Positions 47,501 to 57,654 of a stretch of 64,000 nt of DNA are shown in pieces. The notes under the pieces are model-generated. The model saw nothing but the letters and a program-made list of their open reading frames with translations. It ran no database searches and was not told the origin of the DNA. Source of the stretch: Siphonodentalium dalli (lineage: Eukaryota > Mollusca > Scaphopoda > Gadilida > Siphonodentaliidae); contig CP136067.1 of NCBI GenBank assembly GCA_032622095.1, positions 83,292,705 to 83,356,704 on the forward strand, written 5' to 3'. The position numbers were made by a program, and so were the translations under genes. Each line of letters begins with the position of its first letter. Position 1 is the first letter of the stretch.

Positions 47501-50500
47501 TCAGAATGTATTGGGCATACATGTACGCCACATAATTGATTGGTTTATACATGTACGCCACATTTGATGTAGAACCAAACTAAGCACCGATTGGTTCAAT
47601 TTTTAACCACGTATATATTTCGTTGAAATCGATAAGTGTTATGCAACATGTTGGTTATATTTAACATTATAGACATAACGTAATTTAGCTTTTCTCTAAA
47701 TATTTATGTTAAGCATACTTAAGTTATAAAATATACATTGGAAGTTATAAAATATACATTGGAATTGTCTGTTATTGGTCAGAAAATATAAGCAGACGAC
47801 AAACATCTGAACAGATGAAAACAAATTCAGAAGAATTCCTATTCATTCATATAATAAGTTCAACAAACGGACAATGATCGTGTGTTGAACTTATTCGCGG
47901 TAAGAAGGATAGGATGTGACCCAGTCTGGAGTAAACTACATACCCACATATAAAAATAGTGGGTCTGACTACCTTTCGTTCAGTTTTCATTTCCCAAACC
48001 CGGGATTCCTTGTAATCACCGCCAATCAAAACTTAGCTCCAAGAAATGTGTGCCCCAATAAAAAACTAGTAACATGTCACGTGCTCTCGGTGTGGAAATT
48101 CCGAAGGTGTGGCTAAATGTTGTTAAAATAGTATCCATGACGTCATGTTATACCGGAAGAGAAATTCACAAATCTACAAATAAAGTAGATTGTTGACGAG
48201 CGGTCGAAAGTTTAAAATCAAGAATCACCGGAATTTGGATTGCAGGCAACTGTAATTAGGGTACAACTGGCCAATCTTTGGAGGTACTAATACGGCTGTG
48301 TAAGGTCGGGATGGTTTCGGTGGGGTTGGTGTAGAATTGTGTTGCTCTTCGCTCGTTTTGGCTGCGGTGGTACTACTGCCGGTACTGGGGAACTGATAGA
48401 CCGTTTTGTTATGTCATTTAACTTTTTTTTTAGTTCTGTAGTTGTTTTAGCAGATAGTCCCGACATTCATGTATTTTTGATTCGTGGCCGTTGATTTGTG
48501 TTATTTTATGACAACATGGGCGACAAATCGCCTGGCCAATCTAAAAAATAATTCGTTCCGAGTCCAAGAGATCCACATAAATTGACATTTTTTATAATTT
48601 CAAGAAGATCTGTGATCATCTGTCTTAGTTATTGTACATATTATTTTGGATCCCGGAAGCTAGCTGTTCCCTTTATTGTCAGTAAAACAACCGCCGAACG
48701 AAAAGTCACAAATCCTGCAACTATTCATTCCGATTCTTAGAATCGGCTTCACATGGTTGAAGCGGCCATGACGGCACTGGCACGTGACCATGTTTACGCC
48801 TGTCAATCACAACTAATTTCAGATTTATATTTAGTGCGGTGTGACGTAATTTGGGGGAAGCCCACCACCGTTCAGAAATGAAAAGTTGATGGGAATGCAA
48901 TAGACTCAGTATCAGTATGAATCTGAGTGTATGTTTACATAGACTGGATGTGACCGGGTATGGTAATATGATGGGTTGAATCATTGTTTGTGATATTTAC
49001 ATTATGCAAGTTTGTAAAGAGATGGCGGGTGGGAGTACCGATGTGGAGACAATCATGTAAGCGATTTCTGGTCGAAGTTTCGGCATGACAAACGTCGCAA
49101 ATCGTCCAGACTAGGGAGCTGATTATATTTGAATGCAGTTTTCTATATGTTTGCGATTGTTAACTGAGAATTTAATTTCCACGTGGAGCTTATTTTGTGC
49201 CGACTTATACATGCATCCTACGCGTAATACTTTCTCGAGTATACATTAATGAAATGTTCAGCAATGTCTATATCACCATTATTTTGGGACATTTTTCGTT
49301 TCAGAATCGGTCGGAAAGGGACACTTTTTATAACTCTGGTCGTTTCGTGCCTGGCAACAATGGCAATAGTTTTAGTCTCTTACGTTGGTAAGTGTGTACA
49401 CATACCAAACGGGGAATTAAAATAAATTACCTTCCGAACCCGGTGTAACAGTTGATCCCCACCCACTCCACGGTATATCTCCATAACAATTTTTGTTTTA
49501 CTTATTTTATATCATGGTTCGAAATAACAAGAAAATTTCTTTTTGATTCACAAACATGCAATTAGCGTAGTCTAAATATCACCTTATCATTTTCTCACTG
49601 AATTTGCTTTATATATAGTCTCATTGAAACGGCGAGGTGGGATTTTGGTGGGGGGTACCCAGGCCTGGGTAAAGTTGTTTGAGTCAGGGTTTGGGTGTGG
49701 GGTGGAGATCTCCCCATGTTTATATTTATGAATCGGCGAGATATTATAAATAGTTGTTTGAGTCATGGTTTGGTGTGGGGGGATACCCAGGCCTGGGAAT
49801 TCCCCCACCAGCAGCTACATATGAAAAATCTTACCATTTTGTCGCTTATTTTTGCTTTATATATATAGTCATGAAACGGCGAGAAATTAACTTTTCCCCT
49901 CAAAAAAGTTATTTGAATCAGAAAATTTGGAAGGTGTGAAGCATGGGATCAGGGTTTGGGGAGTCGGGGATTCTCCCACCCCCCCCCCCCCCCACCCAAC
50001 AGAAACATATCATAAAACAATCTTCTGATTGCATATATCGCTTATTTTACTTTATATAGTCATGAAACGGCGAGAAAGGTTTTGGGAGGGGAATAACCAT
50101 GCCTGGGTATATTTCCCCCCACCCATGTATCCAGCAGCTGACAAACACTCACCTTATGATTGTATCGCTTAATTTATATATTCATGAAACGGCGAGAAAC
50201 TAACTTTCTCTGGAGATTTCATAATGTTATCGCTTATTTTGCTCTGTATATATAGTTATGAAACGGTGAGATATTAACTGCATGTTTTCAAGAATAGTTG
50301 TTTGAGTCAGGATATGGGGCGATCATAAATCAACTGGTTCAGTGGTCCTGCTAATTCGCTATGATGTTGTTGGGTTCTGCTGAATTGCTATTTGCCCGTG
50401 TACCAATTCTCAGAAAGCCTATAGTTTTGAAGTTGGCTGCACCCCCTCCAACAAAGGTTTCTATACATAAAATTAAAGGTCATTATATGACGCCTCCAAT

Positions 50501-53271
50501 TTTGCTTGTTGCCCGCTACTTGACATGCGGCATTCTAAGTGTAAATTATACAATTTATTTTTTTTCTGATAAAATTATATGTTATGGGGTGGGGTTAAAT
50601 TTACGCCCACAGCGCATTTTCACAGAAATATAATTGGTAATCCATCCGACGGATGGGGAGCAATTGTTTTTAGATATGTTGCGGGTCAATAACCAATAAC
50701 CTATGCCGTTCACAGGTTATATTAATATTTCGCAATTTCAGAATATATAAATTGGTCCAGTATTGTATCTCATGCCGTTTTATTGTCATTTATAATTAAT
50801 ACAAACGGTACCTTGTTTTATAACCGCAGTAATGTTTGTATAAGCTGACACTTGTACTCGATGAAAGTTCTATTTTATTTTAGGGCTAAGTGCTGTCTTC
50901 CCGAAAATATATTTCGGGACATTTTCTGAAACTGACAACAAGCACAATCGGATGAATCATGTATGATGACCTTTAATATATAGAAACCTTTGTTCGAGGG
51001 GGTGCAATGGGTGCATCCAACTCGAAACAATATCTTGTTTGGTCCACGGACAATATGGTGTGCGTCAGAGTAATATGATGCTGTTAAGAAAAAGCACCTC
51101 TATGTTTTCTAAATTTAACATTTTTTAGCGATTTTTCGGCTAATCTGATCGAATCGAGGAAAAGCCGTTTATATGCATTAAAACATTCAAAAACATGTAT
51201 ATTGTAAAATATATTAATAATAGCTGGGACAGTCAGCGTCAGTTGTTTCAAAGGGAGCATAATTGAGATATCTATATTTATGTCGTTTTGCAAACACCAG
51301 CCCCGCCAGTATTCCAATATAACACCACCCCCGCAATTATTCCAATATAACACCAGTCCCGCAATTATTCCGATATAACACCAGCCCCACCATTCCAATA
51401 TAACACCAGCCCGCCATTATTCCAATATAACACCAGCCCCACCATTCAAATGTAATTCCAGGCCCTCCATTATTCCAATATAACACCAGCTCCATCATTC
51501 CAATATAACACCAGTCCCACCATTCCAATATAACACTAGCCCCACCATTCCAATATAACACCAGCCCCACCATTCCAATATAACACCAGCCCCACCATTC
51601 CGATATAACACCAGCCCCACCATTCCAATATAACACCAGCCCCACCATTCCAATATAACACCAGCCCGCCATTATTCCAATATAACACCAGCCCCACCAT
51701 TCCAATGTAACACCAGCCCCGCCATTATTTCAATATAACACCAGCCCCACCATTCCAATATAACACCAGCCCGCCATTATTCCAATATAACAATAGCCCC
51801 ACCATTCCAATATAACACCAGCCCCGCAATTATTCCGATAAAACACCAGCCCCACCATTCCAATATAACACCAGCCCCGCAATTATTCCAATATAACACC
51901 AGCCCCACCATTCAAATGTAATTCCAGGCCCTCCATTATTCCAATATAACACCAGCTCCATCATTCCAATATAACACCAGCCCCACCATTCCAATATAAC
52001 ACCAGCCCCACCATTCCAATATAACACCAGCCCCGCCATTATTCCAATATAACACCAGCCCCACCATTCAAATGTAACTCCAGCCCCTCCATTATTCCAA
52101 TATAACACCAGCTCCACCATTCCAATATAACACCAGCCCCACCATTCCTATATAACACTAGCCCCACCATTCCAATATAACACCAGCCCCACCATTCCAA
52201 TATAACACCAGCCCCACCATTCCGATATAACACCAGCCCCACCATTCCAATATAACACCAGCCCCACCATTCCAATATAACACCAGCCCGCCATTATTCC
52301 AATATAACACCAGCCCCACCATTCCAATGTAACACCAGCCCCGCCATTATTTCAATATAACACCAGCCCCACCATTCCAGTATAACACCAGCCCCACCAT
52401 TCCAATATAACACCAGCCCGCCATTATTCCAATATAACAATAGCCCCACCATTCCAATATAACACCAGCCCCACCATTATTCCAATATTTTAAAATAGGC
52501 AAGTCATGCTCTTGAATGTATCATTCAGACACTGGGCTATTCCACCCCTGGGAACCGGTCCTGCTAGAAACGCTTACACCTGTTTGGATCAATGTTAACA
52601 ACTGGTGATTTTCTTTAAAAATGTAAACAAAAACAACCCAACCTCAGAAGAAAATGGCGTGCATCTCGTTCGACAACAAATGTGGTTTTTTTTTTCGTCT
52701 GATGTGGTAGCAGGAGGTTTAATACATGACATATATTTTTTCCATTGATATTCATTAAATAACCACTCTATAAATTAATGTTTTATTGAATATTTGCCTG
52801 TATTTGACACTAATGACAAGTTTAGCTATACCGATTCGTGTAATAGAATTATGTAAGCATAACCTTGGAGTGGAGACAATGATACTGCTATGGTGTTGTT
52901 GTTGTTTTATTGTATATATCGAAACATTAACGAAGTTATCGTCGAAAATATTTTTTTTTAGATGGTAACGTTTATCTTGTTCGAAGATGCAGGCTACATC
53001 CGTTTGAAAGATACAAGCGGTAGCGCTTACAGCGGACCTTTCTTGTGGACATAAAATCTCCCGTATGATATCGCCCTTAAATTACCTCACTCTCTTATAT
53101 TGTCAGAGTATTATATGCAAACATGTATCTCTTCAAGTGCTACTATTGTGTCTTATAAATGAGGAACAAAATAACATGTTTTACTCACACGAACACAACT
53201 AAATAATATATATAGCGATGCTTGTTGGGACATGTTTTTCATATTTTATGTTCACTTGCATGTGTCTGGTC

Positions 53272-53333
<62 letters not shown>

Positions 53334-56232
53334 CCTCTCTCTCCTGTGTCTTGAAAGACCCGACCAGTAAGCATAATTTTTGCCACATGCGCAGACAAAA
53401 TCATTGCAAGACCACGGTTATGATTGGCTTTAATGTGATCAATCAAACTTTGATTGTGTCTATATTCAGAACCGCACACATCACATATGTGTTTTCGCAT
53501 GTCGCATCAGGGACGTCCGTTGTGCAAAATTTGCCTTGCATAGGTTGTAACTGTACGGTCGGTGTTTAGATGCACATTCATATGGTCGAATAATTTGAAT
53601 TTACGAATGAATGTTTTCTCACATGCGGTTCTGTCAGTGCTTTTTTCTTTTCTTTTGGTGCATATAAAGTCAAATTTGACCTCCTTGTTGAATAACTCTT
53701 GCCGCATATTTCCCAAAACATTTGTTGGTGATGATCTTTGTTAATTCGGTTCCGCGCATGGTGTGTACCTTTAAATGCGATAATCATTCCGTGAAATCAA
53801 TCCAACAGCCTAGTATAACGTCTCAAAATCAACTTATAACTTTGTTCCACGTGACATTTAATATATCAAAAAGACGATAATTTATATGGAAAAAAAGAGA
53901 GAGAGAAAAAAACCGGATCCGGACATGATATCTACCTTTAAATATGATCAATAATTACGAGATAATTAATTCGGATCCGGACATGGTGTGTTCCCTTAAA
54001 TGCCATCATGATCACGTAAAGTCAATCCAACCGCCGTGTCTATATGAAAAAATAAGAAGTATGCTGATCCGGGCACGATATGTACCTTTAAATACGATTA
54101 ATCGGGTTGAATGAGCACGACAGCCCTATATTGGTTTAATCTCACCTCCTAACCAGTTTCCGCGTGTCAGAAACGGCTTTTAATGGGTTAAATGTGTGAT
54201 AAAACAAGCATGAAATTCATACCCGAATCCGGGTCGAAATCCGGTAAAAAGACACCTAAATCCGGGTCGAAATCCGGGTCGAAATCCGGGATCCGGAATC
54301 CGGTAAAAAGACACACCCCCAATGTACGCATTTACATCACACCCATGACCACACAGTCACTCCATATATACATACACAACACAAATATGGACAATGTAGC
54401 TAATCTCGCTATACACATACACTACTTCAATGACCAGACAGCCACTACCTGTATACATGTTCACCTCACACATGGTCATAAGCTACTCCTTATATACCTA
54501 TACATCTCAACGTGGACACCCCATACATGACTATATAGTCACACATTGTATAACTATTCACATCATTCATGAATACAATAACTCACCGTATACGTACTCA
54601 CCTCACCTGTGACAGTCAACAGACATACACACGGTATTAAGATGATCAATGTTTGATTCTAATGGGTCAGAGTAGCCACATACTATGATCCATCTCAGTT
54701 CCGTTTCAACGTTCTGCCCATTTCATGGACAGAATCCCAAAATAAGTTTTCGGCAAAATCCATACTGCATCCCTTAAAATGAACTGTTCATGCCTCTTAA
54801 AGGGGTACTGTACCCCAATTTCAATAAATTCCTGGTGACAATAGCTATCTAATATCAATATTATATTTTAAAATAACTAATTTTGAGTCGATGATGTCTA
54901 CTGAAAACCTTCCGGTTAACAGGCTATCATAAAAGTAAAATTTAATTATTTAATATAAATCAATTTATGGCTGGAGTCATAAAATGGAGAATTATGCCAT
55001 TACGAGTTACCGTTCTTGAAATCTCATATGTTGGGTGACTTTTATCGACGGCCGTTCGCGAACATTATTGAGTTGCAAACAAAACATGTTACCTGCAAAA
55101 GAAAGGCCCGCTATAACCGATTCGGAAAAAAGGAGAAAGAAACAAGAGTCAAAGCGTCAAGTATTTATATAGGGAGTGAGATTGTTCGATGGAAGAGATT
55201 GAAGCTGTGAACATACAGTCAACAGACATACACATGGTATTAAGATGATCAATGTTTGATTCTAATGGGTCAGAGTAGCCACATACTATGATCCATCTCA
55301 GTTCCGTTTCAACGTTCTGCACATTTCATGGACAGAATCCCAAAAGAAGTTTTCGGCAAAATCCATACTGCATCCCTTAAAATGAACTGTTCATGCCTCT
55401 TAAGGTACTGAGATAACCAGAATAGAACACTTAGTTGACCAAGTAGCATGTTTAATAACCAAGTGAGTCACAATCTGCTACCTTTTCGGAACAGCAGAGA
55501 ATGATGTTCGGAATATATGTGACAAGTCAACATTTTACCAAATTTGGTTGCCACAGTTAGCACATATCAAAACAATAAACACCTTTGATACCACAGATAG
55601 TTCCATTTTACTTAAAAAAATGGTTCAAACCTGAAAAGTGACTGCCGATTTTGATGTCAAGTTTGTGACAAATATTCGATTAATTCTGGTTATTTCAGTG
55701 GTTAAAATAGTAACAATTAACCAATATGCATCAGAAATGTTAGTATTCAATGTATATAATACAGAATATTCAATTGTTTTCGTCAACCACAACTTGTAAG
55801 CAGTTGCATGGTACGCTGGGCCAATATTTACCATTTTTCATATATTGGTCGCCATTTTGGCAGCCATTTTGAGCCAAAGTGACAATTTTGGTACAACTGA
55901 GTTAGAAGATCCATAAAAATAGAAAGCATCACTTACATTGCGCAGTTCTTCCGATTGGTTGATTAAATATGACTAGAATCCCAATGGTGATATTCTGTGA
56001 TATGTTATACCTCGTTCTGTAAAATCGAATTGTTGAGTGATCGGAAGGGGTTGTGACCCCATGAATGGCATATTTCATTGCTTCAAGTGTCAGTTAACAT
56101 GCTTAATACAAAATAAAGTCACAATTCTCAACCGGTTACAAACAGCAGAAACTTATCTTAAAGATACTAGTAAAAAGGAGTTCAAATTTTAGCACAGAAA
56201 GGTGGCGTTGTGTCTTAGCTTCACAAACATGT

Positions 56233-56311
<79 letters not shown>

Positions 56312-57654
56312 CATATGAGAAGATTTGCTCACTATAATTGCATGAAACTAACTTAACTGAAATGGCAGCCATCTTGGACTCCATCTTAATTACAAAAAAT
56401 GCTCAAAGCGGATTTTAGCGGATTTTGGCTATGTTATAGAGGATATATTCCTCTTCAATATGGTGTACAAACCAACTTAGTCCCAATTTCTTCTAGGTCA
56501 AACCTTTTATCGACCAGACTAGATAAGGCTGCATATATAGCCGTATCAGTGGTAAGTCTTCTGTCATGAAAAGTGCGACTGCATCCTAGAATAATTAATT
56601 CTGTCGCGTATCAGACGGTCAGATGTAATCGATTTGGCAGGATCCAAACAGGTGTAAGAGTTTCTAGCAGGAACGGTTCCCATGGGGTTTATTCTCAAAT
56701 CGCTTGGATTAGCCAAACACTGAAAAACTTTAGAAAAAATAACGGTACTTGGTCTTAACTGCATGTGTTTACCCCACCAGCATTATACAAATTTAGCAGG
56801 ACACACCAGCACTATAACAAATTATTACCACGTTATAGGTGTTTTCTAGGCCATTGATAATGTTTTTTCGGAGCGTTCCAAATAGCTTATTGTTACCAAA
56901 ACACCGGGCCGCGGGCCGATAACGAAAAGCTCTGTCCATTATAGGCCCGTGGCCCGGCAACTCAGTGACCGGAAGTTAGATCTCGTGTGTTATCACGCGA
57001 GTTACGTCCCTTCAACATCAGACATACCGTGTTTATTTCAAGAAAATATTTCGTCAAACTGTAGTGGTTTTATGATTGGAAATCACGGTATATGGTTGAA
57101 TTATTGTCTCAAGCGTAAATATGCATAAATAACTTTAGCTGTCAAACTCTCATCGTTTGTCGCTCGTCTTCAATGCTGGTTTTTATTTATTTATATGTTC
57201 TTTGAAATATCTCTCTTAATCTAGACCTACTTCATTATTCCACTGGGTCAAATGTCCAAATGTGTGGTAATAATACTAATAACATGATCGTATCGGACAT
57301 TATGGTTTATTAACGGCCCTCTGGAATGATTAACAGCCTTCGGGTATATTAGCGGCCCTCGACTTCGTCTCTGGCCGCTAATAGGCCATTGGGCTGTTAA
57401 TCATTCCTGCCGGGCCGTTAATAAACCATAACGCCCTCAAAAATCATGTTATTGTTATATTAACAGGTCAATTTACCCATTGCGTATTTAGTAAAGAAAT
57501 GGTTACACGCGTGTGTTCTTATACATTTAGTGCACGACGAAGACACCAGAGCCAGCGCAATCAGTGGTCTGGCGATGACGTGTAAGTTCGGACTCGGGAC
57601 AGCCTGGTTGGTCATCAAATTACACACGTCCGAAGTGTTTCCAACAGTTGTTAG
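38240..57654 (+). CDS. SLC22-family organic ion transporter gene (six exons; 3' end beyond window)
   Basis: Joined exons give about 430 residues of a major-facilitator transporter for organic cations, anions or zwitterions in the plasma membrane. Hallmarks occur in order: TM1 in exon 1; a luminal loop with four Cys and two N-glycosylation sites (NLT, NGT); [10 protein letters not shown] across the exon 1/2 junction; [11 protein letters not shown] at 129-139 (MFS motif A; Glu instead of Asp); VPESMRWL at 242-249; IGRK at 363-366; and [11 protein letters not shown] at 421-431. All introns obey GT-AG and the phases match (0, 2, 2, 2, 1). The loop after TM1 is short for the family. The last part of TM10 to TM12 and the tail (about 100 residues) are not found before 64000. 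The substrate subtype (OCT, OCTN or OAT) cannot be assigned. Confidence 0.92.
38537..40740 (+). other. SLC22 intron 1, no gene inside
   Basis: It contains an 18-C run at 39142-39159. Frames at 39703-40238 appear to be chance: no domain, no splice logic and no link to the transporter frame. Confidence 0.5.
40741..41162 (+). CDS. SLC22 transporter exon 2
   Basis: It encodes residues 100-240: the last loop Cys (LVCDKK), TM2, the motif A loop [11 protein letters not shown] (129-139), and TM3 to TM6. The acceptor TTTTTACAG ends at 40740 and the donor TT|GTAAGT begins at 41163, phase 2. Joining to exon 1 restores the [10 protein letters not shown] motif, the usual S/T-E-W-D-L-V-C pattern with Tyr for Trp. 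Intron 1 (38537-40740) has only a poly(C) run and spurious frames. Confidence 0.93.
41163..43060 (+). other. SLC22 intron 2, no gene inside
   Basis: A segment near 41865-41935 resembles 7975-8050, suggesting a dispersed repeat. C runs at 42850-42862 and 42901-42912 are the only other notable features. Confidence 0.45.
43061..43291 (+). CDS. SLC22 transporter exon 3
   Basis: It encodes residues 240-317: [14 protein letters not shown] opening the large intracellular loop, a basic helical stretch, and the start of TM7 (TIPCIIIW). The acceptor TTCCCTGCAG ends at 43060; the donor TG|GTGAGG is at 43292, phase 2. Two poly(C) runs lie in the preceding intron near 42850 and 42901, and another follows at 43373. 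Confidence 0.92.
43957..44104. repeat. Near-perfect hairpin, 71-bp arms, 6-base loop
   Basis: The arm starting ATATAAGGATTAACTGTCAT at 43957 is repeated inverted up to 44104, with about one mismatch and an ATTTAC loop. It lies in sense orientation in transporter intron 3. It could be a MITE-like foldback or a template for double-stranded RNA. Confidence 0.93.
44240..44460. repeat. Copy of dispersed repeat shared with 5440-6290
   Basis: Blocks such as AACAAGAAAACCATAATCAG, GATCATATTATTA, ATTCCGTTAAAA and CACACCAGAAA occur in the same order at about 5445-5500 and 6178-6272. No coding content. Confidence 0.55.
44836..45229 (+). pseudogene. LINE C-terminal fragment in SLC22 intron 3
   Basis: The + frame reads [16 protein letters not shown], then after an in-frame TGA at about 45045 continues [19 protein letters not shown]. 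The frame is then lost, with a matching tail in another frame ([10 protein letters not shown]). This arrangement is typical of C-termini of non-LTR reverse transcriptases. It is a third, distinct LINE family in the window, dead and 5'-truncated, in the same orientation as the host gene. Confidence 0.8.
45402..45815. repeat. ~190-200-bp tandem repeat, two copies plus a partial
   Basis: AAAATACGTATCAATTGACA recurs at about 45402, 45590 and 45790. Each full copy also contains CTCATTAAAATCAAC, ATTTCGACCA and TTAACGAACCGGTG. Confidence 0.9.
46260..46394 (+). CDS. SLC22 transporter exon 4
   Basis: It encodes residues 317-362: the rest of TM7 ([13 protein letters not shown]), a short loop and TM8 ([20 protein letters not shown]). 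The acceptor CTATTCAG ends at 46259. The first and presumed donor is GT|GTGAGT at 46395, phase 2. The last ~29 coding bases plus this donor are the first unit of a 32-bp minisatellite that continues into the intron. Confidence 0.9.
46366..46575. repeat. 32-bp minisatellite spanning the exon 4 / intron 4 boundary
   Basis: The unit GTATCGTCATCATCGCACTT plus AGTAACGTGTGA repeats about six times. Each copy carries a GTGAGT or GTGAGC donor, at 46395, 46427, 46459, 46491, 46523 and 46555. The first unit is coding (SIVIIALSN). Copies differ by one to a few bases, and the fifth intronic copy is most diverged. Confidence 0.93.
46934..47380. mobile_element. MITE with two internal hairpins, ATAT flanks
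   Basis: The ends GTGACCCGCCATATCAAATC and its near complement (GATTTGATATGGTGGGTCAC) form TIRs that extend over 100 bp with small indels. Inside each TIR is its own near-perfect palindrome (about 46985-47052 and 47264-47331) built on CCAATGCATTCTCTTATATA. ATAT lies on both sides (46930-46933, 47381-47384). It is 447 bp, non-coding, in transporter intron 4. Confidence 0.85.
47385..49304 (+). other. Rest of SLC22 intron 4, no gene inside
   Basis: It contains a 21-bp direct duplication near 47723-47763 (AAGTTATAAAATATACATTGG). Otherwise I see no structured feature. Confidence 0.45.
49305..49387 (+). CDS. SLC22 transporter exon 5
   Basis: This 83-bp exon encodes residues 362-390: IGRKGTL (the second motif A-like loop between TM8 and TM9) and TM9 ([20 protein letters not shown]). 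The acceptor TCGTTTCAG ends at 49304; the donor TTG|GTAAGT is at 49388, phase 1. Exon 4 joins it to give NVIGRKG, matching the family pattern. Confidence 0.9.
49600..50290. repeat. Degenerate tandem repeat in intron 5
   Basis: A block TTTGCTTTATATATAGTCATGAAACGGCGAGA recurs in variants near 49605, 49720, 49850, 50046, 50172 and 50240. It is separated by G-rich GGTTTGGG or C-rich stretches, including a 15-C run at 49979-49993. Confidence 0.7.
50291..51290 (+). other. Part of SLC22 intron 5, no gene inside
   Basis: A short exon-like segment at 50892-50968 was considered and rejected because its phase does not fit. Otherwise nothing is recognised. Confidence 0.45.
51300..52490. repeat. 25-bp satellite array, about 45 units, in intron 5
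   Basis: The unit CCATTCCAATATAACACCAG plus CCCCA repeats, mixed with a 28-bp form containing GCCATTATT. A variant block (CATTCAAATGTAATTCCAGG) occurs three times (about 51447, 51908, 52064), showing higher-order duplication. The minus strand lacks stops through most of the array, which produces spurious Gly/Trp-rich frames. Confidence 0.95.
52491..53245 (+). other. Part of SLC22 intron 5, no gene inside
   Basis: AT-rich sequence with short homopolymers. No gene or tandem structure was seen. Confidence 0.4.
53252..53790 (-). pseudogene. Degraded C2H2 zinc-finger fragment, antisense in intron 5
   Basis: Minus-strand frames keep pieces of C2H2 fingers in order: [14 protein letters not shown] (about 53660-53710), [19 protein letters not shown] (about 53560-53620) and a complete-looking finger [20 protein letters not shown] with NH (about 53418-53484; Cys-x2-Cys-x12-His-x4-His). 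The frames are separated by shifts and stops, and several zinc ligands are lost. A (CT)n tract at 53271-53342 follows. It is probably a dead copy of a multi-finger gene. Confidence 0.6.
53271..53342. repeat. (CT)n microsatellite, ~70 bp
   Basis: Nearly pure CTCTCT with a few interruptions (CTCG, CTAT, CTCC). Confidence 0.95.
53900..54310. repeat. Degenerate GGATCCGGACA and TCCGGGTCGAAA repeats
   Basis: GGATCCGGACATG followed by ACCTTTAAAT-type words recurs at about 53755, 53915, 53972 and 54066. At 54225-54305, ATCCGGGTCGAAATCCGG units repeat several times. Confidence 0.65.
54613..55403. repeat. 188-bp direct repeat flanking a 415-bp segment
   Basis: 54613-54800 is repeated almost exactly at 55216-55403. 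Both start CAGTCAACAGACATACACA and end ATGCCTCTTAA. The segment between (54801-55215) starts with the palindrome GGGGTACTGTACCCC and has no clear TIR partner at its right end. Confidence 0.88.
56237..56307. repeat. (TA)n microsatellite, ~70 bp
   Basis: A pure TA/AT repeat inside the inverted dispersed element. Confidence 0.95.
56401..57298 (+). other. Part of SLC22 intron 5, no gene inside
   Basis: GC-rich GGGCCGCGGGCCGATAACG and CGTTATCGG-like words near 56905-56960 suggest small imperfect palindromes. No gene was seen. Confidence 0.4.
57299..57431. repeat. Imperfect hairpin, ~58-bp arms, just before exon 6
   Basis: TTATGGTTTATTAACGGCCC at the left pairs with GGGCCGTTAATAAACCATAA at the right. 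GGAATGATTAACAGCC pairs with GGCTGTTAATCATTCC, and TTAGCGGCC with GGCCGCTAA. The loop is about 15 bases. It ends 99 bp before the exon 6 splice acceptor. Confidence 0.9.
57531..57654 (+). CDS. SLC22 transporter exon 6
   Basis: It encodes residues 390-431: a short extracellular loop with acidic residues, then TM10 ending in [12 protein letters not shown], the family signature. The acceptor TACATTTAG ends at 57530; the donor AG|GTACGT is at 57655, phase 2. Intron 5 before it is 8.1 kb and repeat-filled. No further exon was found to the right, so intron 6 is at least 6.3 kb and contains the 40-bp satellite. Confidence 0.9.

Larger units (their letters stand above)
54310..56400 (-). repeat. Inverted copy of the foldback-element core and minisatellite, in intron 5
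   Basis: Read on the minus strand, this matches the foldback left arm and loop seen at about 11000-12300. The minisatellite is at 54310-54620, then the TTAGACGTTCTGCCC-like segment, then the core with ATGGCTGCCAAAATGGCGAC (about 55850-55875). It is interrupted by a 415-bp segment and by a (TA)n tract at about 56237-56307. Confidence 0.7.

Noticed and set aside
50892..50968. Extra transporter exon between exons 5 and 6
   Set aside because: It has AG and GT at its ends and an open frame, but it would end in phase 0 while exon 6 needs phase 1. Joining exon 5 directly to exon 6 already fits the family.
51084..52275. Gly/Trp-rich minus-strand frames (about 78-122 codons)
   Set aside because: These are translations of the 25-bp satellite, open because the repeat lacks stops on that strand.
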